A stretch of 64,000 nt of DNA. Origin: Kosakonia oryzae. Its GTDB lineage: Bacteria > Pseudomonadota > Gammaproteobacteria > Enterobacterales > Enterobacteriaceae. Below are positions 38,346 to 47,243 of this stretch, one piece after another. The notes below the pieces were generated by a model. That model was not told where the DNA came from. It saw only the letters and a list, made by a program, of their open reading frames with translations, and made no database searches. The number at the start of each line of letters is the position of its first letter. Position 1 is the first letter of the stretch. Where the stretch lies: NCBI RefSeq assembly GCF_001658025.2, contig NZ_CP014007.2:5146001-5210000 (forward strand). The letters are read 5' to 3'. Both the position numbers and the translations under genes were made by a program.

Positions 38346-38852
38346 ATGAAAAAGATAATACTGACCACCTTACTTGCGCTAATGAGCAGCCAGAGTTTTG
38401 CGGCGCTGACATCCCATGGAAGCGCGACCACCTCCATGACGCTGAATGCGCCAACATCATGGACCATTACCAAAGGCATAGACGCTGAAGGAACACTTGG
38501 GGCTGGCAACATTTATACCGACGACAGCATTCTGAACAATGCTGCGACCATCATTATTAAGAACGAGTCGACGGCGGCGGGCACTTACTACATTCGCGGG
38601 CAAGGGGACTCCCTTGAGACCGATGGCACCATTGTGTGGGTCAATGCCAGCGACAATACGCAAAAACACGTTGTATCAAATCTGACCACCACGCTCGACA
38701 GTACCTGGAGCACTGCGGATACCGCCTTTAAATCGAACACTCCGCTGGCGGCGGGTGATGAGAAAACGTTCAGTTTTTATGGGCAGTCTGGCGATACATT
38801 TGAACCCGGCACTTATAACCTCTCGATCGAATTGTTAACTGAAACGCCGTAA
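38346..38852 (+). CDS. Major pilin subunit 1 (AfaE-like, FGL system)
   Basis: A 168-residue secreted protein with a clear signal peptide (1-19, MKKIILTTLLALMSSQSFA). The mature N terminus has the alternating pattern GSATTSMTLNAPTSW expected of a donor strand. The C-terminal strand EPGTYNLSIELL resembles the PGNYTLTL strand of Afa/Dr adhesins. There are no cysteines. AAGGA lies eight bases before the ATG. I call it pilin from its place, size, export signal and chaperone-usher context; there is no close named relative I can cite. It is about 75 percent identical to the next gene. Confidence 0.75.
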   Translation: MKKIILTTLLALMSSQSFAALTSHGSATTSMTLNAPTSWTITKGIDAEGTLGAGNIYTDDSILNNAATIIIKNESTAAGTYYIRGQGDSLETDGTIVWVNASDNTQKHVVSNLTTTLDSTWSTADTAFKSNTPLAAGDEKTFSFYGQSGDTFEPGTYNLSIELLTETP

Positions 38853-38877
38853 CACTTCTGCGTGAGGTCACGCTATC

Positions 38878-38911
38878 ACGCTGGCAGAGAGCGTATGAGC
38901 ACTGCCAGCGT
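38878..38911 (+). repeat. Hairpin between the two pilin genes
   Basis: ACGCTGGCAG, 14-base loop, CTGCCAGCGT: a perfect 10-bp stem 26 bases past the first pilin stop. No T tract follows, so it is likely a stabilising or attenuating structure that shifts the ratio of the two pilins. Confidence 0.6.
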
Positions 38912-39023
38912 CACTGCCCTCTACTCATTTTACAGTTTTTCTGAATGAGAGGCCGTAACACAGCTTTTGTGTCTTTTCGCATTCAACGTTTTGTGATTAC
39001 AAAGAAATAACGGAATGATGTTA

Positions 39024-39530
39024 ATGAAAAAAGTAATGCTGACCACTTTACTGGTCCTGATGAGTAACCAGAGTTTTGCGACGCTGACATCCCATGGAAG
39101 CGCGACCACCTCTATGACGCTGAATGCGCCAACATCATGGAGCATTACCAAAGGCATGGACGCTGAAGGAACCCTCGGGGCAGGCAATATCTATACGGGC
39201 GATTCGATTATGGATCATGCTGCGACCATCATTATTAGAAACGGATCAACCACCGCAGGCACTTACTACATCCGCGGGCAGGGGGATTCTCGCGCGAGTA
39301 ATGGCGATATCGTATGGGTCAACACCAGCAACAGCGCGGAGAAGCACCTTGTGCCGAATCTGGCGGTCAAACTCAACAGTACCTGGAGCGCGGCGGACGA
39401 TGCCTATAAATCCAATAGCCCGCTGGCGGCTGGCGCAGAGCAAACATTCAGCTTTTATGGCCAGGATGGTGATGTGTTTGAACCCGGCGTCTACACCCTC
39501 TCTCTGGAGCTGTTAACCGAGACGCCGTAA
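39024..39530 (+). CDS. Major pilin subunit 2 (AfaE-like), paralogue of the preceding gene
   Basis: The start at 39024 aligns with the first pilin and gives the same 168 residues; two ATGs just upstream are alternatives. It has a signal peptide (1-19), the same donor-strand-like start GSATTSMTLNAPTSW and the same ending EPGVYTLSLELLTETP. The first 57 or so residues differ from the first pilin at about seven places, the rest at about 34, so the exposed middle has diverged. There are no cysteines. It is the last gene of the islet, convergent with metE. Confidence 0.75.
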   Translation: MKKVMLTTLLVLMSNQSFATLTSHGSATTSMTLNAPTSWSITKGMDAEGTLGAGNIYTGDSIMDHAATIIIRNGSTTAGTYYIRGQGDSRASNGDIVWVNTSNSAEKHLVPNLAVKLNSTWSAADDAYKSNSPLAAGAEQTFSFYGQDGDVFEPGVYTLSLELLTETP

Positions 39531-39536
39531 TACCTC

Positions 39537-39570
39537 AAAAAAACGCCGCCAGGGGACGATCCGGCGGCGC
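39537..39570 (-). terminator. metE terminator
   Basis: On the minus strand CGCCGCCGG, loop, then CTGGCGGCG and TTTTTTT: a strong stem and T tract starting nine bases past the metE stop. Confidence 0.85.
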
Positions 39571-39578
39571 ATAGCGGT

Positions 39579-41840
39579 TTACTGCTGACGCAGGTTCTGC
39601 GCGGCTTTCACCATATTAGCCAGCGCGGCGCGGGTTTCCGGCCAGCCGCGGGTTTTCAGACCGCAATCCGGGTTCACCCACAGACGCTGTGCCGGAATGC
39701 GCTGCGCCGCTTTTTGCAGCAGGGCTTCGATCCACGCCACGCTCGGCACATTCGGCGAGTGAATATCGTACACGCCCGGTCCGATTTCGTTCGGGTATTC
39801 GAACTCTTCGAACGACTCCAGCAGTTCCATATCCGAACGCGAGGTTTCAATGGTGATCACATCCGCATCCAGCGCGGCGATGGAATCCATGATGTCGTTG
39901 AACTCGCAATAGCACATGTGGGTGTGGATCTGCGTGTCATCCTTCGCCACTGCAGCATTAATACGGAACGCCTCCACGCCCCACGCCAGGTAAGCATCCC
40001 AGTCGCTGCGGCGCAGCGGTAAACCTTCGCGCAGTGCCGGTTCGTCAATCTGAATGATACCAATACCGGCAGCTTCCAGATCGGCCACTTCGTCACGCAG
40101 CGCCAGCGCGATCTGTTTGGCGATGGTTTCGCGGGTGACATCTTCGCGCGGGAAAGACCAGCAGAGGATGGTGACCGGACCGGTCAGCATGCCTTTGACC
40201 GGTTTTTCGGTCAGCGATTGCGCGTACTTCGCCCACTCGACGGTAATCGCTTCCGGGCGGCTCACGTCGCCGATCACCACCGGCGGCTTCACGCAGCGAG
40301 AGCCGTAGCTCTGCACCCAACCATTTTGCGTAAAGACGAAACCATCAAGGTGTTCACCGAAGTATTCCACCATGTCGTTACGTTCAGCTTCGCCATGTAC
40401 CAGCACATCCAGCCCCAAACGCTCTTGTTCGATAATCGCCTGCTTAATGTGTTCAGCAATGCCGGTGCGGTAATTGCCCGCATCTAAACGTCCCTGTTTA
40501 AAATCCAGACGCAAGCCGCGGATCTCGGTGGTCTGCGGAAACGAGCCGATAGTCGTGGTCGGCCACGCCGGCAGGTTGAAACGCACGCGCTGCGCTTGCG
40601 CACGTTCAGCGTACGGACGCGCCCGCTGGCTGTCCTGCGCGGTGATCGCCGCCAGACGTTTTGCCACCGCCGGGTTGTGCACGCGGGTAGAGTGGCGGCG
40701 CGCCTGGATCGGGGCGCTCCATTCATTCAGTTTTTCGGTATTGCCGCTGTTCAGAGCATCACGTAACAACGCCAGTTCTTCGCATTTTTGCAGGGCGAAA
40801 GCGAACCAGCTCTTCACTTCAGCATCAAGGCGCGTCTCAACACTCAGATCGATCGGGCTGTGCAGCAGCGAACAGGAAGAGGCAACCCACAGCGGACGTT
40901 TGCCGACCACATCTTTAATCTGCGCATATTTCTCGGTCAGGTCGGCGCGCCAGACGTTACGGCCATTCACCAGACCAGCAGAGAGCAGCCAGTCGGCAGG
41001 CAGACGTTGATGCAACTGCGCAACGTTGTCTTTACCGTGTACCAGATCGACATGCAGACCCTGTACCGGCAACGCGGTAATGGTGTCCAGGTTCGGCGTG
41101 ACGCCTTCGAAATAGGTGGTCAGCAGCAGTTTTACTTTGCCGTTCAGGGCCTCATACGCCGGTTTGAAGGCATCCAGCCACGCTTGCGGCAGCTCCAGCA
41201 CCAGCGCCGGTTCGTCGATCTGCACCCACTCAATACCGCGTTTCGCCAGTTCGGCCAGCACTTGCTGGTAAACCGGCAGAATGTCGTTCAGCAGGCTTAA
41301 GCGATCAAATTGTTCGCCTTTCACTTTGCCCAGCCACAGATAGGTGACCGGCCCAAGCAGCACGGGCTTCACCTTGTGGCCCAGCGCCAGCGCTTCGTCC
41401 ACCTCATCCAGCAGTTGCGTCCAGGTCAGTTTGAACTGCTGGCCTTTGCTGAATTCCGGCACCATGTAGTGGTAGTTGGTGTTAAACCATTTGGTCATCT
41501 CTGCCGCTGCCGCTGGTTCGCCGGTCGGTGCGCGACCGCGGCCGATGCGGAACAGAGTGTCGATATCGACAGAGCCGTCGTTGTTCTGATGACGAGCCGG
41601 CACATTGCCCAGCAGCAGGCTGGTGGTCAGAACATGGTCGTACCAGGCGAAATCACCGACCGGCAGCAGGTCGATCCCGGCCTGTTTTTGCTGATCCCAG
41701 TGACGGGCGCGCAGCTCGCGCCCTACCGCCAGCAGCTCTTCGCGAGAAGAATTTCCCGCCCAGTAACTTTCTTGCGCTTTTTTCAACTCGCGACGCAGGC
41801 CGACGCGAGGAAAACCGAGGGTGTGGTTATATATTGTCAT
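39579..41840 (-). CDS. metE: Cobalamin-independent methionine synthase
   Basis: MetE transfers a methyl group from methyltetrahydrofolate-triglutamate to homocysteine without B12. The 753-residue protein has the duplicated barrel. The zinc site lies in the C-terminal barrel: histidine and cysteine in [11 protein letters not shown] near 641-643, a glutamate near 665 and the cysteine in NPDCGLKTR near 726. It is divergent from metR, which activates it. Its leader carries an ERIC element and its promoter carries met boxes for MetJ. Confidence 0.98.
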   Translation of the reverse strand: MTIYNHTLGFPRVGLRRELKKAQESYWAGNSSREELLAVGRELRARHWDQQKQAGIDLLPVGDFAWYDHVLTTSLLLGNVPARHQNNDGSVDIDTLFRIGRGRAPTGEPAAAAEMTKWFNTNYHYMVPEFSKGQQFKLTWTQLLDEVDEALALGHKVKPVLLGPVTYLWLGKVKGEQFDRLSLLNDILPVYQQVLAELAKRGIEWVQIDEPALVLELPQAWLDAFKPAYEALNGKVKLLLTTYFEGVTPNLDTITALPVQGLHVDLVHGKDNVAQLHQRLPADWLLSAGLVNGRNVWRADLTEKYAQIKDVVGKRPLWVASSCSLLHSPIDLSVETRLDAEVKSWFAFALQKCEELALLRDALNSGNTEKLNEWSAPIQARRHSTRVHNPAVAKRLAAITAQDSQRARPYAERAQAQRVRFNLPAWPTTTIGSFPQTTEIRGLRLDFKQGRLDAGNYRTGIAEHIKQAIIEQERLGLDVLVHGEAERNDMVEYFGEHLDGFVFTQNGWVQSYGSRCVKPPVVIGDVSRPEAITVEWAKYAQSLTEKPVKGMLTGPVTILCWSFPREDVTRETIAKQIALALRDEVADLEAAGIGIIQIDEPALREGLPLRRSDWDAYLAWGVEAFRINAAVAKDDTQIHTHMCYCEFNDIMDSIAALDADVITIETSRSDMELLESFEEFEYPNEIGPGVYDIHSPNVPSVAWIEALLQKAAQRIPAQRLWVNPDCGLKTRGWPETRAALANMVKAAQNLRQQ

Positions 41841-41879
41841 GTCTTCTTCCTTTGATTTTTTGATTCTGAATGTAAAACT

Positions 41880-41998
41880 CTAAATAGTTCGGCTGGCAGG
41901 AAGGCGGCAACGTAGCGTGTCCCCAGGAGCTTACTGAAGTAAGTGACTGGGGCGCGCAAGGCAGCCAACGCACCTGCAAGTCGAAATATGACGAGTTT
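41880..41998. repeat. ERIC element in the metE leader
   Basis: A single ERIC/IRU copy of about 119 bp, recognised by the diagnostic core CCCCAGGAGCTTACT and AAGTAAGTGACTGGGG, the flank GCCAACGCACCTGCAA and the end ATGACGAGTTTA. It folds as a long imperfect hairpin. It lies between the metE promoter and the metE start, so it is part of the metE mRNA. Confidence 0.9.
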
Positions 41999-42022
41999 AG
42001 ACGTCCAGATGTTTACACATCC
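41999..42022. promoter_or_regulatory. MetJ operator (three tandem met boxes)
   Basis: AGACGTCC-AGATGTTT-ACACATCC are three adjacent 8-mers resembling the met box AGACGTCT, placed at the metE start of transcription. MetJ with S-adenosylmethionine would repress metE here and probably metR as well. Confidence 0.8.
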
Positions 42023-42051
42023 ATATTGTGAAGGTACTGTATAAACCTCAA
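42012..42051. promoter_or_regulatory. Overlapping divergent metE and metR promoters
   Basis: For metE on the minus strand: -35 TTGAGG (42046-42051) and -10 CAATAT (42023-42028), 17-bp spacer. For metR on the plus strand: -35 TTTACA (42012-42017) and -10 TACTGT (42035-42040), 17-bp spacer. The two face each other over the same 40 bases, so polymerase at one would exclude the other. A TGAA-N5-TTCA sequence matching the MetR half-site pattern lies at 42074-42086. Confidence 0.55.
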
Positions 42052-42085
42052 GCGCAAATTGTTCATGCCGGGGTGAAGGACATTC

Positions 42086-43039
42086 ATGATCGAAATTAAA
42101 CACCTGAAAACGCTACAGGCGTTACGAAACAGCGGGTCGCTGGCTGCAGCAGCGGCGACGCTGCATCAGACGCAGTCAGCGCTTTCCCACCAGTTCAGCG
42201 ATCTGGAACAACGCCTCGGCTTTCGTCTGTTTGTGCGTAAAAGTCAGCCGCTGCGTTTTACGCCGCAGGGCGAAATCCTGCTGCAACTGGCCAACCAGGT
42301 ACTGCCGCAAATCAGCCGCGCGCTGCAGGCTTGTAACGAGCCGCAGCAAGCCACATTGCGCATCGCGATTGAATGCCATAGCTGTATTCAGTGGCTGACG
42401 CCTGCGCTTGAGAACTTCCGCCAGAACTGGCCGCAGGTGGAGATGGATTTCAAATCCGGCGTGACCTTTGACCCGCAGCCTGCGCTGCAACAGGGTGAGC
42501 TGGATCTGGTGATGACATCCGACATTCTGCCGCGCAGCGGCCTGCACTATTCACCGATGTTTGATTTTGAAGTGCGGCTGGTGCTGGCGCCGGATCACCC
42601 GCTGGCGGCAAAAGCGCGCATCACGCCGGACGATCTTGCCAGCGAAACGCTGCTGATCTACCCGGTGCAGCGCAGCCGCCTTGATATCTGGCGTCATTTC
42701 CTGCAACCGGCAGGCATTAGCCCGGCGCTGAAAAGCGTTGATAACACGCTATTGTTGATTCAGATGGTTGCCGCCCGGATGGGGATCGCGGCGCTGCCGC
42801 ACTGGGTGGTGGAGAGTTTTGAACGCCAGGGTCTGGTCGTGACCAAAACCCTGGGCGAAGGATTGTGGAGCCGGCTGTACGCGGCAGTGCGCGACGGCGA
42901 GCAGCGTCAGCCGGTTACCGAAGCGTTTATTCGCTCAGCGCGGAACCACGCGTGCGATCACCTGCCGTTTGTGCGGAGCGCGGAGCGACCCAACGGCGAT
43001 GTACCCACAGCGAAGCCATTATCACCGAACCACCAATAA
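42086..43039 (+). CDS. metR: LysR-type activator MetR
   Basis: MetR activates metE and other methionine genes with homocysteine as co-effector. The 317-residue protein has the N-terminal LysR winged helix ([20 protein letters not shown]) and the periplasmic-binding-like effector domain. GAAGGA precedes the ATG. Its 3' end overlaps the convergent yigM coding sequence by 113 bp, as the corresponding genes also do in E. coli. Confidence 0.97.
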   Translation: MIEIKHLKTLQALRNSGSLAAAAATLHQTQSALSHQFSDLEQRLGFRLFVRKSQPLRFTPQGEILLQLANQVLPQISRALQACNEPQQATLRIAIECHSCIQWLTPALENFRQNWPQVEMDFKSGVTFDPQPALQQGELDLVMTSDILPRSGLHYSPMFDFEVRLVLAPDHPLAAKARITPDDLASETLLIYPVQRSRLDIWRHFLQPAGISPALKSVDNTLLLIQMVAARMGIAALPHWVVESFERQGLVVTKTLGEGLWSRLYAAVRDGEQRQPVTEAFIRSARNHACDHLPFVRSAERPNGDVPTAKPLSPNHQ

Positions 43040-43826
43040 TAAAGCTCGGCCAGTGCGGCTGTTCCTGCCAGATAGCGAGGTTGACCAGCAGCCCGGCGGG
43101 AACATGCACATTGTTCATAATGCCGAGCGTCCCGGCGTCAACCTGCGTTGCGCCGTAGTTCCACATAAAATAACCCAGACCGGAAGCGACCACGCCCAGC
43201 CATACCAGCACGCCCCACTGCAGGGTGGTCGTCGGCAGCTTCTGCGGGTTGCCCATCACAAACCATGCGGTGACAGCAACGACAAATGCCCCCAGATAGA
43301 ACCATGCGAAGGCGTTGTGCTGCGGCATCGGCCGCGTTTCCATCAGGCGTTTATAACCGACCATGCCAATGGCGAAGCTAATATTCGCCAGTTGCACCAG
43401 AATCAAACCGATCCAGAAGTGATCGCTGACTTTGTCATAACGAATAATCGCCGCACCAATCACCGCCAGCCCGGCGCTCAGAGCGTAGCTCCAGCGTAGC
43501 CCGCGCTTACTCAGCAGATCGTAAATCAGCGTAACGTACAGCGGCGTGAAGACGGTAAACAGCAGGAATTCAGAGACTGTCAGGTAGAGATACGCCTGGA
43601 AGCTGAACAGGTACATAATGCCAAGCTGCATCGCGCCCACCAGCATATACAGGCCAATGGTCTTTAGGTTGTGCCCGCGCGTACGCAGAAACGGTAAAAA
43701 CACCAGCGCCGCCAGCCCCACGCGCATCAGCACGGAGAAATAGCTGTCGACATGGCCAGCAAGGTATTCGCCAATCAGGCTAAAGGAAAAGGCCCACAGG
43801 ATCGTGGTGATGATCAGTAACGCCAC
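42927..43826 (-). CDS. yigM: EamA-family biotin transporter YigM (BioP)
   Basis: An inner-membrane protein of 299 residues with about ten hydrophobic helices in two EamA repeats, the first starting [22 protein letters not shown]. In E. coli YigM is the high-affinity biotin uptake protein. Here the function is transferred by similarity and position. The C terminus ([16 protein letters not shown]) is encoded opposite the end of metR. Confidence 0.93.
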   Translation of the reverse strand: MALLIITTILWAFSFSLIGEYLAGHVDSYFSVLMRVGLAALVFLPFLRTRGHNLKTIGLYMLVGAMQLGIMYLFSFQAYLYLTVSEFLLFTVFTPLYVTLIYDLLSKRGLRWSYALSAGLAVIGAAIIRYDKVSDHFWIGLILVQLANISFAIGMVGYKRLMETRPMPQHNAFAWFYLGAFVVAVTAWFVMGNPQKLPTTTLQWGVLVWLGVVASGLGYFMWNYGATQVDAGTLGIMNNVHVPAGLLVNLAIWQEQPHWPSFIIGGSVIMASLWVHRRWVAPRSAQTAGDRTRGSALSE

Positions 43827-43930
43827 AATGAAGCTCTCTCAAAATAGTGAGGCTTCATTGTAGCGGACTCAGTTGCGCAAAGTTTGAGTATTTGGTTGAC
43901 ATCTGATTATTTAATAATCAGATGTCAATC

Positions 43931-44731
43931 TTATTGCAGGAACAATTTACGCAGGTAATGTGGCACGGCGTTATCCGCATTGGTGCCAATCACTTCCAGC
44001 TCCGGATGCAGATCTTTCAGGCGCTGATGGGCATTACCCATAATGCAGCCTTTCCCGGCCATCGACAGCATTTCAGCATCGTTCATACCATCGCCAAAGG
44101 CGATGCAATCCTTCAGACCATAGCCCAGCGCTCCGGCAACGGCTTCCAGCGCATGCCCCTTCGATACGCCGCCCGCCATCACTTCCAGGCAGGTTAGCGT
44201 CGAGAAGCTGACATTGACACGGTCGCCCCAGCGCGCATTGATCGCCTGCTCCAGCGGCAGCAATTTTTCATGACTGTCGCAGGTGAAGAAGACTTTGCTG
44301 ATGCCTTCCGGCTCCAGTAAACCCGGCTCATACAGCGAATACTGGAACACCGCTTCTTTGAAAAAACGCATCTCGTCAGGGCGATGGCGGTTCATAAACC
44401 ATTCGTCGTTACGGTAGACATTGGTAATGATATCTTTCTCGTTGTGCATCACACCGAACAGATCGCTGGCAATATCGCGATCCAGATTGTGGCTAAAGAC
44501 CAGATTTCCGTCGGTGTCGTGCACGCGCGCGCCGTTGGAGGTGATCATATAGGCCTTGATGCCGAGATTATCGCGGATTTGCCCGACATCGACATGGTGG
44601 CGGCCGGTAGCAAAGACAAAATTGACGCCGTGGCCGGTCAGCAGTTTTAACGTTTCTTTCGCGAACGGAGACAGTGTGTGGTCAGGTGAGAGCAACGTGC
44701 CATCTAAATCAGACGCAACAACCTGGTACAT
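43931..44731 (-). CDS. yigL: Pyridoxal phosphatase YigL (Cof-type HAD)
   Basis: A cytosolic HAD phosphatase, active on pyridoxal phosphate and sugar phosphates in E. coli. The 266 residues include HAD motif I DLDGTLLSPDH near residue 8, motif II in FATGRHHVD, a C2-type cap, and motif III/IV as GVSKGHALEAV and IAFGDGMNDAEML near 215. It lies downstream of pldB. Confidence 0.96.
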   Translation of the reverse strand: MYQVVASDLDGTLLSPDHTLSPFAKETLKLLTGHGVNFVFATGRHHVDVGQIRDNLGIKAYMITSNGARVHDTDGNLVFSHNLDRDIASDLFGVMHNEKDIITNVYRNDEWFMNRHRPDEMRFFKEAVFQYSLYEPGLLEPEGISKVFFTCDSHEKLLPLEQAINARWGDRVNVSFSTLTCLEVMAGGVSKGHALEAVAGALGYGLKDCIAFGDGMNDAEMLSMAGKGCIMGNAHQRLKDLHPELEVIGTNADNAVPHYLRKLFLQ

Positions 44732-44756
44732 AGGAAAATTTTACCTCAATAAATAA

Positions 44757-45749
44757 TTAGTTATGCCGGTCGAAAAATTCGACGATGGCGTTAAGCGCGA
44801 CTGAGCGCATAGCGTCCTTTTCAAAAAGGATCTCATGGTACGCGCCGGGTATAACAAACGGTTTTCCCCCTTCACAAGGGTGACCCGCCGCAGCGCGAAT
44901 TTCGCAGAAGCGTTGTTGCATACGGTTATCCACCACATGCTCCTCTTCCGCCTGAATAATCAATGTTGGAGTGTCATCGTTTGCCGCCCCTGCCAGCGCG
45001 TGTTCTCCGGCCAGAATGCCTTCGCGCACCCAGTGCCATGTCGGCCCGCCCACGCGCAGCGTCGGTTCGTCGGCATAAAAACGCAGATTGCGCCGGTAAC
45101 GCTCGCGGCTGTGGGTCAGCACGTTAATCGCGAACGGCAGTGCGCGCCAGCTTCCGGTGCCGATGGCGTAATTGTCGCGAAGACGCGGATAGCTTTCCGC
45201 CCAATCAAGCAGCGGGCGCACCATCCATTCCGGCAGGCGAATGATAATGCCGAACATCGGCGCGCACAGGGCAATAGCATCACAGGCATGCGGATAACGC
45301 TGTAAGAAGAGCGTGGCGATCGCGCCGCCCATCGAATGCGCCAGGATATAGCGTTTGCGCCAGGGACCGTCGGCGACTTCCTGCTGCCAGAATGCCGCCA
45401 AATCATCAACATAATCGCTAAAGTTGACTACATGACCGCGGTGCGTATCCGCCAACATCCGCCCGGAGCGCCCCTGCCCGCGGTGATCGATAATCAACAC
45501 ATCGTAACCGAGGTAGAACAGGTCATACGCCAGTTCGGCGTATTTGACATAACTTTCAATGCGGCCCGGACAAATCACAATCACCCGATCGTGGCGACGA
45601 TCGCGAAAGCGGACAAAACTGACGGGTACATTATCGACACCGGTAAACACGGCTTCTTCACGCGAGCGCCAGAAATCCATCAGCGGCCCGGTGGTAAATG
45701 CCGCGAACGCTTTTTCTCTGGTTTCCCAGGCCGTTTTTTGCCGAAACAT
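44757..45749 (-). CDS. pldB: Lysophospholipase L2
   Basis: PldB hydrolyses lysophospholipids at the inner membrane. I chose the ATG at 45749 (MFRQKTAWETR), preceded by AGGGG, giving 330 residues; a longer frame adds 18 residues without a ribosome site. The alpha/beta hydrolase shows LIIDHRGQGRSGR and the serine elbow LAHSMGGAI near 140, with the catalytic histidine in GAYHEILFEKD near the end. Confidence 0.95.
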   Translation of the reverse strand: MFRQKTAWETREKAFAAFTTGPLMDFWRSREEAVFTGVDNVPVSFVRFRDRRHDRVIVICPGRIESYVKYAELAYDLFYLGYDVLIIDHRGQGRSGRMLADTHRGHVVNFSDYVDDLAAFWQQEVADGPWRKRYILAHSMGGAIATLFLQRYPHACDAIALCAPMFGIIIRLPEWMVRPLLDWAESYPRLRDNYAIGTGSWRALPFAINVLTHSRERYRRNLRFYADEPTLRVGGPTWHWVREGILAGEHALAGAANDDTPTLIIQAEEEHVVDNRMQQRFCEIRAAAGHPCEGGKPFVIPGAYHEILFEKDAMRSVALNAIVEFFDRHN

Positions 45750-45857
45750 CGGAATTTCGCCCCTGTTAGCCATGTAAAATCGTTTTTTTGTGACCAATAG
45801 CAAAATCCACTGACAATAGCGTATTGTGGCATAAAAACAGACAACCAGGAATTTCTC

Positions 45858-46478
45858 ATGACCTTCGAATGGTGGTTCGCCTACCTGCTGACCTCAATCA
45901 TTTTAAGCCTCTCGCCCGGTTCCGGCGCGATTAACACCATGACCACGTCCATTGGCTACGGCTATCGCGGCGCAGCGGCTTCCATTGCCGGATTGCAGAC
46001 CGGGCTTGGCATTCATATCGTGCTGGTCGGTGTCGGGCTGGGTACGCTGTTTTCTCGTTCCGTGCTGGCGTTTGAAGTGCTGAAATGGGCGGGCGCAGCC
46101 TACCTGATTTGGCTGGGTATTCAGCAGTGGCGCGCCGCAGGCGCTATCGATCTCAATACGCTGGCGAAAACCCAGTCGCGCGGTCGGCTGTTTAAGCGGG
46201 CGGTATTCGTTAATCTGACCAACCCGAAAAGCATCGTTTTTCTTGCTGCCCTGTTCCCGCAATTTATCGTGCCGCATCAGCCGCAGGTGATGCAGTATGT
46301 GGTGCTGGGAGTAACAACGATCGTTGTCGACATCATTGTCATGATTGGCTACGCGACGCTGGCGCAGCGCATTGCTGGCTGGATCAAAGGCCCGCACCAG
46401 ATGAAGGCGCTGAATAAGGTATTTGGTTCGCTGTTCGTGCTGGTCGGCGCGTTGCTGGCTTCTGCCCGCCACGCCTGA
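45858..46478 (+). CDS. rhtB: Homoserine/homoserine lactone efflux protein RhtB
   Basis: A LysE-family inner-membrane exporter of 206 residues with about six helices. The family signature [12 protein letters not shown] lies near residue 20 and [18 protein letters not shown] near 120. It stands alone on the plus strand between pldB and rhtC. A BIME separates it from rhtC. Confidence 0.95.
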   Translation: MTFEWWFAYLLTSIILSLSPGSGAINTMTTSIGYGYRGAAASIAGLQTGLGIHIVLVGVGLGTLFSRSVLAFEVLKWAGAAYLIWLGIQQWRAAGAIDLNTLAKTQSRGRLFKRAVFVNLTNPKSIVFLAALFPQFIVPHQPQVMQYVVLGVTTIVVDIIVMIGYATLAQRIAGWIKGPHQMKALNKVFGSLFVLVGALLASARHA

Positions 46479-46482
46479 GGCA

Positions 46483-46552
46483 GGTGCCCGGTGGCGCTAC
46501 GCTTACCGGGCCTGGAAAATCCGCAGGCCGGATAACGAAGCGCCAACCGGCA
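46483..46552. repeat. BIME between rhtB and rhtC
   Basis: Two REP-like stems, GCCCGGTGGCGCTACGCTTA with its closing CCGGGC and GGCCGGATAACGAAGCGCC, lie between the convergent rhtB and rhtC ends. Confidence 0.8.
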
Positions 46553-46558
46553 GATGAA

Positions 46559-47182
46559 TTAACGGGAAATAATCAGGTGGATGCCGAAGCCGGCAAACAG
46601 CGCGCCGGCAAAACCGTCAATCCATTTCGCCAGACGCTGATAACCGCGACGCATTGCCGGTAGCGCGAACAGGCTGGCGACGACGGTAAACCAGGCCAGC
46701 GTTTCCAGCGCAATCAGCACGAAAATACCCCAGCGCGCGCTGGCGCCGACGCTATCGCCGACAAACAGTGAAAACACCGAGCCGAAGTAGATAATGGCTT
46801 TCGGGTTCGCCAGATTGGTCAGTAACCCTTTCAGAAAACTGCGGCCGCTGCTGGTCGCCAGCTCCACTTTCGGCGCATCAGCCGGTTTCTGATCTTTCTT
46901 CAACGCACCGCGCAGCATCTGGTAGCCCATCCAGCACAGATAAAGACCACCGCCGACCATAATAATGCTGTGCAACCACGCCATTTTTTCGAGGATCAGG
47001 TTCAGGCCGAGCAGCGCCACGCCAGCCCACACCATTACGCCACAAGTGATGCCGAACACACCCATCATCGCCTCTTTGCGCGAGCGGCTAACGGCAGTTT
47101 GCGAAACGAAGAAGAAATCCGGGCCGGGGCTCATCAGGGCAACGATATGCACCAGCGCCACGGTAAGAAATAACATCAACAT
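46559..47182 (-). CDS. rhtC: Threonine efflux protein RhtC
   Basis: A LysE-family exporter of 207 residues, paralogue of RhtB. The signature VALMSPGPDFFFVSQTA lies near residue 15, NLANPKAIIYFGSVFS near 123, and there are six hydrophobic helices. It lies downstream of recQ in the same orientation. Confidence 0.96.
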   Translation of the reverse strand: MLMLFLTVALVHIVALMSPGPDFFFVSQTAVSRSRKEAMMGVFGITCGVMVWAGVALLGLNLILEKMAWLHSIIMVGGGLYLCWMGYQMLRGALKKDQKPADAPKVELATSSGRSFLKGLLTNLANPKAIIYFGSVFSLFVGDSVGASARWGIFVLIALETLAWFTVVASLFALPAMRRGYQRLAKWIDGFAGALFAGFGIHLIISR

Positions 47183-47243
47183 AGAGAACCTGCGGGAAGA
47201 TAATTCAGTGAGTGACTATCCTGGCACTTTTCGGCCGCTAAAA

